A stretch of 64,000 bases of DNA from Luteolibacter ambystomatis (GCF_018137965.1 NZ_CP073100.1:3297754-3361753); one strand, 5' to 3'. Shown: positions 1 through 9,773, counted from the stretch's first letter. Program-made: numbers and translations. The notes: generated by a model not told the origin, from the sequence alone.

Positions 1-1323
1 CAGCGCGGCCACCAGCTCATGCGCATCCTCGGCGTCAATGCGAAGGACGGCAAGGTGCGGGTGATTCACGAGGACAAGACCGACACCTTCATCGACTACT
101 CACAGAAGTTCTACTTCCGTCACCTCCCGGAAACGAAGGAGATCCTGTGGATGTCCGAGCGCGACGGCTGGAACCACCTCTACCTGATCGATACCGCCAA
201 CGGCCGCATCAAGAACCAGATCACCAGGGGCCAATGGAACGTCCGGGAGATCGTGGATGTGGATGCCACCAAGCGCACGATTCTCTTCAAAGCCCTTGGC
301 ACTATTCCCGGGCAAGACCCCTACTACACTCACTTCGCGCGGGTGAACTTCGACGGCAGCGGCCTGATGCGTCTCACCGAATCGAACGGCGATCATCGCA
401 TCACCTTCTCTCCGGATCAGAAGCATCTCATCGATACCTGGTCGCGCATGGACCAGCCGCCGGTGACCGAACTGCGGAATGCGGAAACCGGCAAGCTGGT
501 GTGCGAACTCGGACGCGGTGATGACTCCGCCCTTCAGAAAACCGGCTGGAGCCGTGCCGAGCCGCTCTCCGCGAAAGGCCGCGATGGCAAAACCGACATC
601 TACGGCGTACTCATCAAGCCCTCCAACTTCGACCCGGCGAAAAAGTATCCCGTCATCGAGAACATCTATAGCGGACCGCACGATTTCTTCGTTCCGAAAC
701 CGTATCACGCCTGGACCCGCATGAACGATCTGGCCGAGCTGGGCTTCATCGTCGTGCAGATCGATGGCATGGGCACCAACTGGCGGAGCAAGACCTTTCA
801 CGATGTCGCATGGAAAAACCTCGCCGATGCCGGTCTCCCCGATCACATCGCCTGGATCAAGACCGCCGCCGCCACCCGTCCGTGGATGGACCTGTCCCGC
901 GTAGGCATCTACGGTGGTAGCGCCGGCGGCCAGAACTCGCTCTCCGCAATGTTGCACCATGGCGATTTCTACAAAGCCTGCGTCTCCGACTGCGGCTGCC
1001 ATGACAACCGCATGGACAAGATCTGGTGGAACGAGGCGTGGATGGGCTGGCCTGTCGATGAAAGCTACACCCGCAACTCCAACGTCACCGACGCCGCGAA
1101 ACTGCAAGGCAAGCTGATGCTGGTCGTCGGCGAACTGGACCACAACGTCGACCCCGCCTCGACGCTGCAAGTTGCCAACGCCCTCCAAAAAGCGGACAAG
1201 GACTTCGAGTTGCTGATCATCACGGGAGCGGACCACGGGGCCGCGGAAACCCCCTATGGCAGCCGCCGCCGGGCGGATTTCTTCGTGCGCAATTTGTTGG
1301 GCGTGGAGCCACGGGTGAACTGA
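1..1323 (+). CDS. S9 family prolyl oligopeptidase / DPP IV-like serine peptidase (5' end cut by window)
   Basis: The frame is open to the first base of the window, so this is the C-terminal part of a longer protein; an internal ATG lies at 19. The first ~150 residues look like the last blades of a DPP IV N-terminal beta-propeller (SERDGWNHLYLID, FSPDQKHLIDTWS). The rest is an alpha/beta hydrolase domain. Counting from base 19, the nucleophile is Ser301 in GIYGGSAGG, the acid Asp374 in GELDHNVDP and the base His406 in TGADHGA, the S9 order Ser-Asp-His. The family removes dipeptides or cleaves after Pro in small peptides, usually in the periplasm. The signal peptide would lie upstream of the window. 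Family call is firm; exact specificity is unknown. Confidence 0.9.
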   Translation, partial: QRGHQLMRILGVNAKDGKVRVIHEDKTDTFIDYSQKFYFRHLPETKEILWMSERDGWNHLYLIDTANGRIKNQITRGQWNVREIVDVDATKRTILFKALGTIPGQDPYYTHFARVNFDGSGLMRLTESNGDHRITFSPDQKHLIDTWSRMDQPPVTELRNAETGKLVCELGRGDDSALQKTGWSRAEPLSAKGRDGKTDIYGVLIKPSNFDPAKKYPVIENIYSGPHDFFVPKPYHAWTRMNDLAELGFIVVQIDGMGTNWRSKTFHDVAWKNLADAGLPDHIAWIKTAAATRPWMDLSRVGIYGGSAGGQNSLSAMLHHGDFYKACVSDCGCHDNRMDKIWWNEAWMGWPVDESYTRNSNVTDAAKLQGKLMLVVGELDHNVDPASTLQVANALQKADKDFELLIITGADHGAAETPYGSRRRADFFVRNLLGVEPRVN

Positions 1324-1382
1324 GCCGCCATTTTTCTCATTTTTCCGCTACAGAAATCGCGTGGGCGGGTTTCTATTCGTGA

Positions 1383-2972
1383 ATGCGCGCGCCACGCTGG
1401 ATACTGATCCCCCTCTTCCTTGCAGTTTGCACGGCAGGTGGATACCTGCTTGTCCGTTCGGCCAAGCCGCAGTCAGCCCCGAAGAAGGCCGCGTCCACAC
1501 CCGAACCGATGGTCTATCATGACTCGGAAGCTCCGGCCTTCCGCAGTGGAGACCGCAAGGAGGCCCGGCCAAAGGGCGACGTGGAGGCGCTTTCAAAAGG
1601 CGCTCTCGCCGGACAACGTTCCGTCACTTTCAAGGATCGCGCCTCCATGGAGGCTTTCCTCGAGAAAATCAAAGGCAAGGGGATCGCCGTCATGGGCCGT
1701 CTCGATGCGATCAACACCCTGCGCCTTGGATTCCTGAGCGCGGACGAACTGGCCTCCGTGCTCGATGGCTCGGAAAAAACCGGTTTCATTTTCCCGGTAA
1801 TGGTGCCGGGTCTTCCCGAAGGCAGTATCCAGCCGGGAGCCGTACCGCTCGGCAATCGCTTGGCGGAATGGCTCGGAATCGCCGGCTACGACCGGTCCAC
1901 CTGGGGCAAAGGCTTGAACGTGGCCGTGCTGGATACGGGCATCTCCACCATGGCCTCGTTTTTCGGCAAGGTGAACCAGAGCGCGCTGGTGGATTTCTCC
2001 GCGGATGCCAGCGGGCTCAACGGGCACGGCACCGCGGTCGCCTCGATTATCAACGGCATCGCTCCCGAGGCGAACATCCTCTCCTACCGCATCGCCGACG
2101 ACAATGGCATGTCCAACAGCGGACTGATCGCAGAGGGCATTCTCAAGGCCGTGGCGGATGGAGCCTCCGTCATCAATATTTCCCTCGGTGGCTTCGGTGA
2201 CAGCCTGGTCCTGCGGCAGGCGGTGGAATACGCCCAACAGCATGGCGTGGCGATCGTGGCAGCCACCGGCAACAACGGCATCGACCAGATCGCGCAGCCG
2301 GCCTCCATCAGCGGCGTCATCGGCGTGGGTGCCGTCGATGCGAATGGCGATCACCTGCTGTTCTCCAACACCGGCAAGCAGATCTCCTCGGTGGCTCCGG
2401 GCTATGGAGTGGCCGCGGAAGGCGTGGATGGATCGGTCATCTATTTCAGCGGCACCTCGGCCAGCGCCCCGATTGAAACCGGTGCCCTGCTCGCCGCGAT
2501 GTCCAACAGCGTGCTCTCCGGCAACCTGTCCTCCGGCGATGCATCCGCCCTTCTCACCTCCCTGCTGGACGAGTCCGGAGCTCCGGGATTCGACACCCAG
2601 TATGGCAATGGCGCCGTTGACCTGGGCCGGGTGATGATCAGCGGAACGCGCAATCTCACGGACGCCGCCATGGCCTCCCAATGGGTGACCACCAACGAAA
2701 ACGGCCAGCAGATTCTCCAGATCACCGTCCAGAACCGCGGTACCAATACCCTCACCAACGTGCCGGTGATGGTGAATACGCCGGATGGCACCGCATCGTT
2801 CAATGTCGGCTCGCTCGGACCGACCGCGATCCAGACCTTCGAGGTTCCGATCCGTGTGACCGATTCGGCGATGACCTTCCAGTCGTCGATTGGAAATGCC
2901 GGTGGCCAAAAGGACATCAATACGGCAAACAATAGCCGCAGAGATGTCTATACGCCTGCCTCGGCCCAGTAG
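1383..2972 (+). CDS. Subtilisin-like S8 serine peptidase with C-terminal CARDB-like domain
   Basis: 529 residues. An N-terminal hydrophobic segment (about residues 5-22) is a signal peptide or anchor, followed by a propeptide-like region to about 150. The catalytic triad is visible: Asp184 in VAVLDTGIS, His215 in NGHGTAVAS and Ser359 in SGTSASAP. After the peptidase domain (to about 420) comes a beta-rich segment with phrases such as TVQNRGTNTLTNVPV, typical of CARDB-like adhesion modules. It overlaps the following lipoprotein gene by 29 bases, suggesting translational coupling. No clear Shine-Dalgarno precedes the ATG. Secreted proteolysis is a secure inference; the substrate is unknown. Confidence 0.9.
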   Translation: MRAPRWILIPLFLAVCTAGGYLLVRSAKPQSAPKKAASTPEPMVYHDSEAPAFRSGDRKEARPKGDVEALSKGALAGQRSVTFKDRASMEAFLEKIKGKGIAVMGRLDAINTLRLGFLSADELASVLDGSEKTGFIFPVMVPGLPEGSIQPGAVPLGNRLAEWLGIAGYDRSTWGKGLNVAVLDTGISTMASFFGKVNQSALVDFSADASGLNGHGTAVASIINGIAPEANILSYRIADDNGMSNSGLIAEGILKAVADGASVINISLGGFGDSLVLRQAVEYAQQHGVAIVAATGNNGIDQIAQPASISGVIGVGAVDANGDHLLFSNTGKQISSVAPGYGVAAEGVDGSVIYFSGTSASAPIETGALLAAMSNSVLSGNLSSGDASALLTSLLDESGAPGFDTQYGNGAVDLGRVMISGTRNLTDAAMASQWVTTNENGQQILQITVQNRGTNTLTNVPVMVNTPDGTASFNVGSLGPTAIQTFEVPIRVTDSAMTFQSSIGNAGGQKDINTANNSRRDVYTPASAQ

Positions 2973-3699
2973 CCTGCTGCTCTGTCTCGCGCTCGTTTCC
3001 TGCGCCAAGGAACCGGCCGCATCCGCGGTCGTGAATGCACCTCCGTTCAACCAGCTCACGGTTTCCGGAAACGCCTGTGGCCCGGCGGCACTGCTGAACT
3101 CCTTTCGCCACGGGAACGCCGGATGGCGGGCCTTGGCCGATACGCTGCCCGGCGACAGCGACGAGAGCCGCCTGAGCTACACCATACGGGCCTATGGACT
3201 CCGGCCATCCGCTCACTTGCGCGGCCGAACCCGATGGTCGCGCGCGGGTATCAATGTAACGGATCTCACGAACCTGGGGAACGATCTGGCCGCCACCAGG
3301 CTTCTCCCCTCCTTGCGGAATGAAGTACTTTTGCCCCGCGCCGGGGAATCATCCGATCATTTGGCCGGGCGGGTGCGGGATACGCTTTCCACCTCGCTCT
3401 CGCATGGCCTGCCACCGGTGGTGAGCATACGACGGCAGGCGTTGCGAAACGGCGCATGGATCACGGTGGAAAGTCATTTCATCACGGTGTTGCGGGTAGG
3501 AGCAGTCGACCCAACCGGGATACAAATCGACTACATCGATCCGTGGGGCGGACGAAAATGCGTAGGCCACCTCGGGATCCCATCCGAATCAGCCTTGGGA
3601 CTTGAAGCTGATCTACCCGCCACACCTGTGGGCAGGAGATTGGTACATGCAGGTGAAAAAACCCTCGTCACCGTCTCCGCAGTCATCGGCAGATGGTGA
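2944..3699 (+). CDS. C39-like (papain-fold) peptidase lipoprotein
   Basis: 251 residues from the ATG at 2944, chosen because it puts a lipoprotein signal (hydrophobic core LLLCLALVSC, lipobox Cys20) at the N-terminus; an earlier in-frame ATG at 2890 would bury it. Cys45 in GNACGPAAL matches the catalytic Cys of C39-like peptidases, and VESHFITVLRV around residue 175 with IDPWGG further on supplies plausible His and Asp. It starts inside the subtilase gene upstream (29-base overlap), so the two are probably made together. The fold call rests on motifs only; it could be a bacteriocin-type processing protease or a structural relative. Confidence 0.75.
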   Translation: MSIRLPRPSSLLLCLALVSCAKEPAASAVVNAPPFNQLTVSGNACGPAALLNSFRHGNAGWRALADTLPGDSDESRLSYTIRAYGLRPSAHLRGRTRWSRAGINVTDLTNLGNDLAATRLLPSLRNEVLLPRAGESSDHLAGRVRDTLSTSLSHGLPPVVSIRRQALRNGAWITVESHFITVLRVGAVDPTGIQIDYIDPWGGRKCVGHLGIPSESALGLEADLPATPVGRRLVHAGEKTLVTVSAVIGRW

Positions 3700-3709
3700 T
3701 CCTCGTACG

Positions 3710-3737
3710 TAGTTCCGGCCTTCAGGCGGCGGAACTA
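3710..3737. terminator. Inverted repeat between convergent genes
   Basis: TAGTTCCG (3710-3717) pairs with CGGAACTA (3730-3737), with an inner GCC/GGC pair. It sits between the C39-like gene and the minus-strand synthase, overlapping the synthase stop codon. There is no U-tract on either strand, so termination is only suggested by position. Confidence 0.35.
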
Positions 3738-4682
3738 GTTACGAAGAAACGCCTTCCACAGCAGCGCATAGACGCGCTTGCGCGGCACCTTGACCCGGCG
3801 TTCCAGATCCGCCCACCTGGCGCCTTGCAGCTTCGCCAAAGTTTCTTCCGCTAACAAAGCAGGCAGCACGGTGGCGGCACGCAAGCGGCGGATCGGCAAT
3901 GTCCGCGCATAGTGACGGCCTTCTCCCACCCAAGCCTGTGCCTTTTCAACCCAGCGGGCATGGCATTCCAACAGCGCCTTCCGATCCCATGGTTCGTCCA
4001 CCGGCAAATAGCAGCGTCCCGCGGCGAGATCACGCGGCAGATCCCGCAGAATATTCACGAGCTGGAGGCCTTTCCCATAGGAGATGCCCTTTTCCAACAG
4101 TTCTTCCATCGGCGCGGTCGAATAGCGTTCGCCCAGCGTAAGGAATCCCAGCTTGGTCCAGAAGGCACCCACGCATCCCGCCACGCGCCACGCGTAATCT
4201 TCGACCGTGTCATCATCCGGCAGAGAAACCGGCTCGGCCGGAGTCGCGGCGGAAAAACGCTCCAAATCCAGCCGCTGTCCGGAAACAATGATCTCCAATA
4301 CCTCACGGATCAACGCCTTCTCCGCCTCCGGAGTTTGATCCAAGGCAGCCAGCACCTCGGCGGATCGCTCCAGCAGGACGATCTCCTTCGGCTCCGCGGC
4401 AGCCAGCAAATGGCTTGGCCACGCGGGCGTGGTTCCGGTCCCCGCCACCGCGGCACCGTACGCATCCAGCAACGCCAGCCGATCCGCCACCGGGACGAGA
4501 GTGGTATCGGTGATGGTGTCACTGGTCCGCGCCAACAAGTAGCCGAGGCTGGCCCCGTGGCGCATCGGCCCGGGAAGCAGCCGCAGCGTCAGATAAAACG
4601 AGCGCGACACCCCCTTCAGCACGTCCGTAGCCAGATCCCCCTTCACGCGAGCCACCCAACCAGCCCGGACCCGCCATTTCAA
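3735..4682 (-). CDS. Squalene/phytoene synthase family protein
   Basis: 315 residues. The two Asp-rich substrate-binding regions of trans-isoprenyl head-to-head synthases are present: LLARTSDTITDT near residue 50 (DxxxD) and NILRDLPRDLAAGRCYLP near residue 215 (DxxxD). GVSRSFYLTLRLLPGP near the N-terminus is also typical. The enzyme condenses two prenyl diphosphates (FPP or GGPP) at the inner membrane face, feeding hopanoids, squalene or carotenoids. No other isoprenoid gene is in the window, so the product cannot be assigned. It is divergent from hemW across 84 bases. Confidence 0.88.
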   Translation of the reverse strand: MKWRVRAGWVARVKGDLATDVLKGVSRSFYLTLRLLPGPMRHGASLGYLLARTSDTITDTTLVPVADRLALLDAYGAAVAGTGTTPAWPSHLLAAAEPKEIVLLERSAEVLAALDQTPEAEKALIREVLEIIVSGQRLDLERFSAATPAEPVSLPDDDTVEDYAWRVAGCVGAFWTKLGFLTLGERYSTAPMEELLEKGISYGKGLQLVNILRDLPRDLAAGRCYLPVDEPWDRKALLECHARWVEKAQAWVGEGRHYARTLPIRRLRAATVLPALLAEETLAKLQGARWADLERRVKVPRKRVYALLWKAFLRN

Positions 4683-4766
4683 CCATCCCGCACGATTTTC
4701 AGCGGACTAGCGGAATTTTAGTTTCGCATTCGCTTCCCGCGGGGCGATTTTCCCCACCGCTTCCGC

Positions 4767-5858
4767 TTGCTCACCTACCTCCATATCCCGTTCTGCCACC
4801 GTGTCTGCCCGTATTGCTCGTTCTACAAGCATACTCCCGGCTCCACGCCGATCGGCGCGTTCGTGGATGCCTTGGCAAAGGAAGCCGCCTACCGGCTGCC
4901 GCCCCTAAACACTCAACCTCGCACCCTCTACTTGGGAGGCGGCACACCTTCCATGCTCTCGCCGACGCATCTCGAGCGGTTGTTCGGCGCGTTGCGGGAA
5001 CAACTGGATTTCGCGGCGCTGGACGAAATCACGATGGAGGCGAATCCCGCGACCTTCGATCTGACCAAGGCCCGGTTGTTCCGCGAGCTCGGAGTGACGC
5101 GTGTTTCGCTGGGCATCCAGTCGTTCACCCCGCATGTCCTGCAAACACTCGGCCGCGAGCACGATCCGGAGCAAGCGGCCGAAGCCGTGGCGATCCTGCG
5201 CGAAGCGGGCATGCCTTCGGTGAACATCGATCTGATGTTCTCGATCCCCGGCCAGTCCATTGACGATTGGCGTGAAACGCTGGAGCGCACCATTTCCCTC
5301 AATCCCGACCACGTCTCCGCCTACAATCTCACCTACGAGGAAGACACGGCTTTTTTCGAATCGCTGAAACGGGGTGAAATGAATGCGGACGAAGATCGCG
5401 ATGCCAGCTTCTACCATCTCGCCCACCGCCTGCTGACCTCCTCCGGCTACGATCACTACGAAACCTCGAACTACGCCCGCCCCGGACATCACTCTTCGCA
5501 CAACCGCGGCTACTGGCAGGGGGAGGACTACATCGGCCTGGGTCCCTCCGCCGTCTCCACCATCGAGCGCGTCCGCTCGCAGAACGTCGCGGACACCGCC
5601 CGTTATGTGGAGATGGTGAACGGCATCGGCCATGCGATCACCGGCAGCGAGGCCATCGATCCGGAGGCCTGGCGGATCGAGCGCATCGCCCTCGGTCTGC
5701 GCACCCGCGAGGGCATCCCGCTGGACCGCGTGGACAGCCGGGCCGAAACGCTGCAATCGCTGGTAGACGCCGGATATGCGGTCATTCAAGATGGCAGGCT
5801 GGTCTTGACCGAGGAAGGCTCGGCCTTGGTCGATCCGATCGCAGGCGAATTGGTCTGA
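4767..5858 (+). CDS. hemW: HemW-type radical SAM protein (heme chaperone, coproporphyrinogen oxidase-like)
   Basis: 363 residues. The radical SAM cluster motif is Cys10-x3-Cys14-x2-Cys17 (PFCHRVCPYC) directly at the N-terminus, followed by GGGTPSML. The extra Cys before Phe-Tyr and the family length fit HemW rather than HemN. The only usable start in frame is TTG at 4767; a stop lies at 4719 and the motif begins at residue 5, so the start is well constrained although no Shine-Dalgarno is obvious. HemW proteins bind heme and insert it into respiratory enzymes; true HemN activity cannot be excluded from sequence alone. Confidence 0.88.
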   Translation: MLTYLHIPFCHRVCPYCSFYKHTPGSTPIGAFVDALAKEAAYRLPPLNTQPRTLYLGGGTPSMLSPTHLERLFGALREQLDFAALDEITMEANPATFDLTKARLFRELGVTRVSLGIQSFTPHVLQTLGREHDPEQAAEAVAILREAGMPSVNIDLMFSIPGQSIDDWRETLERTISLNPDHVSAYNLTYEEDTAFFESLKRGEMNADEDRDASFYHLAHRLLTSSGYDHYETSNYARPGHHSSHNRGYWQGEDYIGLGPSAVSTIERVRSQNVADTARYVEMVNGIGHAITGSEAIDPEAWRIERIALGLRTREGIPLDRVDSRAETLQSLVDAGYAVIQDGRLVLTEEGSALVDPIAGELV

Positions 5859-5890
5859 CTTATGGCCAAGTAAGGAAAACCTGCTATAGC

Positions 5891-6649
5891 GTGAACCGCC
5901 GCATGCGATTTTTCCTCACCGCCGCTCTCTGCATCGTCGTCACGCTGCTGACATCCTGTTTCGATGGGAAGGAGGAATTGTGGCTGGCCAAGGACGGAGC
6001 CGCCATCTTCGAGGCCACCTATGACGTGCCCACCACCACCGTCCGTCTCAGCGGCGGAGAAGCAAAGCTCCGCGGCAGCGTGGACGAGTGGTTGAAGGAA
6101 TCTCCTGAAGTACGCTGCGAGGCATTCGACATCAGCCAGCACGAAGACCGCACGCGCATTCACATCCGGCTCTCCTGCGCCTCGGTGCTGAAGATCGCAG
6201 ACCTTTCGAAACCGGAGAAATCCAAAAGCATGCCCAATCCATTCCAGCACATTGCCGGGGTGGTGGAGGTCAAACGCAATGGACTGGACGTGGAACTCAC
6301 ACGCACGATCAGTCCGAACCGGGCATTGGTGGGCGGCTTGTTCATGCCACGGAAGGAGATCGACGGACGGCGGCTCGTCTATGTGATGCATCTCCCGCAA
6401 GCCCCGCTGGAGTCCAATGCCACGCGCACGGAAGACGGCGGAAAGACATTGGTGTGGGACTACACGCTTGCCGAGGGATTGAAGCATCCCTTGGTCACCC
6501 GACTGAAAGGGCGCGTGCCGCTGCCCTGGTGGGTGTTCGGCGGTGCGGGAGTCGTGGGAGTGGGCTTGGTGTGGGTGGGATACCGCGGTTTCAAACGCTT
6601 GGCACGGGTGAGATCGGAACGTCCGCGCGACTCCGATGCTCCCCCATGA
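5891..6649 (+). CDS. Hypothetical lipoprotein with C-terminal membrane segment
   Basis: 252 residues from GTG at 5891, which has an AAGGA about 14 bases upstream; an alternative ATG at 5903 also keeps the signal. A lipoprotein signal ends at LLTSC (Cys23). The middle is soluble and beta-rich (EELWLAKDGAAIFEATYDVPTT). Near the C-terminus a hydrophobic stretch (WWVFGGAGVVGVGLVWVGY) followed by basic residues predicts a membrane anchor. A lipoprotein with a second C-terminal membrane helix is a layout I cannot tie to a named family. It follows hemW by 32 bases and may be co-transcribed. Confidence 0.7.
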   Translation: MNRRMRFFLTAALCIVVTLLTSCFDGKEELWLAKDGAAIFEATYDVPTTTVRLSGGEAKLRGSVDEWLKESPEVRCEAFDISQHEDRTRIHIRLSCASVLKIADLSKPEKSKSMPNPFQHIAGVVEVKRNGLDVELTRTISPNRALVGGLFMPRKEIDGRRLVYVMHLPQAPLESNATRTEDGGKTLVWDYTLAEGLKHPLVTRLKGRVPLPWWVFGGAGVVGVGLVWVGYRGFKRLARVRSERPRDSDAPP

Positions 6650-6670
6650 GCAAGTTGAAAACTTGCGCTA

Positions 6671-7573
6671 CTACTTCACCGCATCCCCTGCCTTCGGCGG
6701 ATTCGCGGCGGTGCGTTCGATGAACTCGATGATCATGCCGGACACGTCCTTGCCAGAGCATTGTTCGATGCCTTCCAGGCCGGGTGAGGAATTCACCTCC
6801 ATCACCACCGGGCCGTGATTCGAGCGCAGCAGGTCCACACCAGCGACGTTCAGGCCCATCGCCTTCGCCGCACGACAGGCCACGGCGCGTTCTTCCGGGG
6901 AAATCTTCACTTTCTCCGCCACTCCACCACGGTGGAGGTTCGAGCGGAACTCGCCTTCCGCTGCCTGGCGTTTCATCGCTGCGACGACCTTGCCGCCCAC
7001 GACAATGCAGCGGATGTCCGCTCCCTTCGCCTCCTTGATGAACTCCTGCACGAGGATGTTCATGTTCCCGGCTTTGAAAGCCTCGATCACCGATTGAGCG
7101 GTGTTCTGTGTTTCCGCCAGTACCACGCCCGCGCCCTGGGTCCCTTCCAGCAGCTTGATGACGAGCGGTGCGCCGCCGCACATCTTGATCAACTCATTGG
7201 TCGCATCCGTATGGTGGGCGAATGCGGTGACCGGCAGGCCCACTCCCTTGCGCGCGAGCAACTGCATCGAGCGCAGCTTGTCACGGGAACGGGCGATGGC
7301 CACCGAGTCGTTCACGGTGAATACCCCCATCATCTCGAACTGCCGGACGACGGCATTGCCATAGAACGTGTGCGAGGCGGCGATGCGCGGGATCACCGCG
7401 TCCGCCTGGAGTTCCTCCCCGTCCACATAGATCTTCGGCTTCCGGGAGGTGATGTTCATGTAGCAGCGGAGATAGTCCACCACCCGGACTTCATGCCCGC
7501 GCGTCTCGGCGGCGCGCACGAGCGCGTCGGTGCTGTACAACTGGGCGTTGCGGGAAAGGATGAGAATTTTCAT
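6671..7573 (-). CDS. rimK: RimK-type ATP-grasp alpha-L-glutamate ligase
   Basis: 300 residues, the normal RimK length. The N-terminus [18 protein letters not shown] and the ATP-grasp signatures ([45 protein letters not shown]) are classic. RimK adds glutamate residues to the C-terminus of ribosomal protein S6 using ATP, altering ribosome function. Its ATG overlaps the end of the upstream rimB-like gene by four bases, so the ligase and a putative partner protease are translationally coupled. Confidence 0.93.
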   Translation of the reverse strand: MKILILSRNAQLYSTDALVRAAETRGHEVRVVDYLRCYMNITSRKPKIYVDGEELQADAVIPRIAASHTFYGNAVVRQFEMMGVFTVNDSVAIARSRDKLRSMQLLARKGVGLPVTAFAHHTDATNELIKMCGGAPLVIKLLEGTQGAGVVLAETQNTAQSVIEAFKAGNMNILVQEFIKEAKGADIRCIVVGGKVVAAMKRQAAEGEFRSNLHRGGVAEKVKISPEERAVACRAAKAMGLNVAGVDLLRSNHGPVVMEVNSSPGLEGIEQCSGKDVSGMIIEFIERTAANPPKAGDAVK

Positions 7574-8127
7574 GAGGGACGGGTGCCCGGAACGTGGGGT
7601 TCGAGATCGCGCACGCCTCCCAACAAGTGGGAAGCCTGCGGGTCAATGAGAAAAAAACCGGAAAGCGCGCGGCGTCCGATCAGCATGGGGCAGCGCATCA
7701 CGGAGCGGTTGGCCAGACTGAGGCGGATCGCACAGGTGAAACCGCCTGCGAGTACTGCTTTTGTCTCGATGAAAATGCGTTTTTTCGCCGCCCCGGAGGA
7801 GCTGCGCACCTTCTTTGTCATCACCACCACCGCCTCGCAGGAAATACGATCTCCATAGTGGTTGGCGGTGACGAATTTGACACTTTTTCCATCCTCGGAC
7901 AGCGATATGTCCTCCGCGTGAAGCGATGACGAACGCGCGCCGCTGTCGGTCTTCGCGTTGAGCGGCGAGATGCCGAGGTCCGGAAGCCCCACCCACTCGC
8001 GCCGACCGATGAGCAGGCGTGGCATCCCCGCTTGTTTCCATGGCAGACCGAGCTCCCGCGCCAGTTCGCCCGAAGAGGCCTCCACCTGCTCCGGCACGGC
8101 CTTGTAGGTGCGGGGCGTGCGTTTCAT
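7570..8127 (-). CDS. rimB: RimB-like retropepsin-fold protein (ATP-dependent zinc protease family, PF05618)
   Basis: 185 residues. The retropepsin-like active-site loop is [14 protein letters not shown] (Asp in D-S-G-A), with the family motifs SCEAVV and [11 protein letters not shown] downstream. Proteins of this family sit beside rimK in several bacteria, where the protease is thought to act on glutamylated S6. Here the gene lies between recN and rimK with ATGA overlaps at both ends (8124-8127 and 7570-7573), consistent with one operon. Function in S6 processing is inferred from neighbourhood and family. Confidence 0.85.
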   Translation of the reverse strand: MKRTPRTYKAVPEQVEASSGELARELGLPWKQAGMPRLLIGRREWVGLPDLGISPLNAKTDSGARSSSLHAEDISLSEDGKSVKFVTANHYGDRISCEAVVVMTKKVRSSSGAAKKRIFIETKAVLAGGFTCAIRLSLANRSVMRCPMLIGRRALSGFFLIDPQASHLLGGVRDLEPHVPGTRPS

Positions 8128-9773
8128 GCGTTTTCAAGCAGGCTGGCAGCCATCGCCCGCGCCTGCTCGCCACCACCGCCAAGCATGCGCACAAGCTCCT
8201 TGATCCGTGCCTCACCGGTGACGGGATAGAGACGCGAGCGGGTGCGGCCGTTCGCCACCTCCTTCTCGACCACGAAATGGTGTGCCGCGGTGGCGGCGAC
8301 CTGCGGGAAATGGGTGATCGATACCACCTGATGGCGGGCACCGAGTGCCGCCATCTTCAATCCCACCGAGCGAGCCACCTCGCCGCCGACGTTCGCATCA
8401 ATCTCATCGAAGACCATCAGCGGCGTGGCATCCTGTTCCGCCAGCGCGCTTTTCACCGCCAGCATCACGCGGCTGATTTCACCGCTGGATGCGATCTGGC
8501 GCAGCGGCAGCAGGGGTTCGCCGGGATTCGGACCGAACTGGAATTCCACACCTTCGTATCCCTGCGGTCCGGGTTCGGTGGAGGGCACCACCTGCACATC
8601 GAAGGAGGATTGCTTGAAGCCGAGATCCTTGAGCTGGGAGGCGATTTCCTTGGCCAGCTTCGGCGCGATCTTCTTGCGCGCGGCGGTGAGCGACTTGCCC
8701 GCCGTATCGAGTTTGGCACGGCAGGCGGTCACTTCGGCAGCGAGCTTTTCCAGTTTCTCGCCACGGTTCTCGATATTGTCGAGGCGGGCGGCGGCGGCAT
8801 CGCGGCGCTCGATCACATCGGCCAAGGACGCGCCGTATTTCCTCTTCAGCGACTCAATGAGATTCACCCGTTCTTCCAGCGTGGCGGCTTCTTCCGGATC
8901 GATCTCCAGTTCCTCACCGTATTCCACCAGCGAACGCTCCAGTTCCTGAAGTTCCAGCACCGCGGTTTCCAGACCACCGGTGCGCTCGATCACGGACGGA
9001 TCGAGCTTCTCCAACTCCCGGACCAGACGCTGGACCTCGCCGAGGCGTTCCAGGATGCCATCGTCATTCGAAAGCGATGCGATCGCAGCACCGGAAGCTT
9101 CCACCAATCGCGAAGCATTCACGGCGCGGCGCCAGCGGTCCTCCAGATCGTTTTCCTCACCGGGCTTGAGATTCGCAGCGTCGATTTCAGAAACCTGATA
9201 ACGCAGTAGTTCCAGCTCCTGCTCGCTGGCACTCTCCGCGCGACGAAGCTCGTCCAACTCCGTGGTCTTCGCCCGCCAGTCGCGCCAGGCTTCACGCCAC
9301 GCGGTGAGGCTGCTCTCCGCGCCTGCATAGGCATCCACCATCGAAAGCTGGCGTTCGGTGGACAGCAGCGACTGGTGATCGTGCGGGCCGTGCAGGTCCA
9401 CGAGATGCTCACCGAGTTTCTTCAACATCGCCAGCGTCACCGGCGAGTCGTTCACGAACTGGCGGTTCGCCGTCTGGCCCACCGCGCGGCGCACGATCAG
9501 TTCGCCCTCACAGGGAGCCAGACCACCCTCCTCCAGAATCGCATCGATCGCGGAAGAATCGGTTAGATTGAAAATCGCCTCCACCGTGCAGGATTCCTCA
9601 CCGGTGCGGATGAGCCCCTTGTCGGCCCGTTCACCGAGCACGAGCTTGAGGGCCCCCACGATCACCGACTTGCCCGCGCCGGTCTCACCAGTCACGCCGA
9701 CAAGGCCGGAGCCCAGCTCCCAGGTAAGTTCATCGACGAGGGCGAGATTGCGGATTTTCAGCAGGGTGAGCAT
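8124..9773 (-). CDS. recN: DNA repair protein RecN
   Basis: 549 residues, typical RecN size. MLTLLKIRNLALVDEL opens an SMC-like ATPase with Walker A GETGAGKS near residue 30; the C-terminal half carries the ABC signature region SSGEISRVMLAVK and Walker B PLMVFDEIDANVGG. A long coiled coil rich in E, R, A and L spans roughly residues 150-370. RecN holds broken DNA ends together in recombinational repair. It is the first gene of a recN-rimB-rimK chain joined by four-base overlaps, an unusual pairing of DNA repair with ribosome modification. A SOS box was not evident in the 45 bases upstream. Confidence 0.95.
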   Translation of the reverse strand: MLTLLKIRNLALVDELTWELGSGLVGVTGETGAGKSVIVGALKLVLGERADKGLIRTGEESCTVEAIFNLTDSSAIDAILEEGGLAPCEGELIVRRAVGQTANRQFVNDSPVTLAMLKKLGEHLVDLHGPHDHQSLLSTERQLSMVDAYAGAESSLTAWREAWRDWRAKTTELDELRRAESASEQELELLRYQVSEIDAANLKPGEENDLEDRWRRAVNASRLVEASGAAIASLSNDDGILERLGEVQRLVRELEKLDPSVIERTGGLETAVLELQELERSLVEYGEELEIDPEEAATLEERVNLIESLKRKYGASLADVIERRDAAAARLDNIENRGEKLEKLAAEVTACRAKLDTAGKSLTAARKKIAPKLAKEIASQLKDLGFKQSSFDVQVVPSTEPGPQGYEGVEFQFGPNPGEPLLPLRQIASSGEISRVMLAVKSALAEQDATPLMVFDEIDANVGGEVARSVGLKMAALGARHQVVSITHFPQVAATAAHHFVVEKEVANGRTRSRLYPVTGEARIKELVRMLGGGGEQARAMAASLLENA

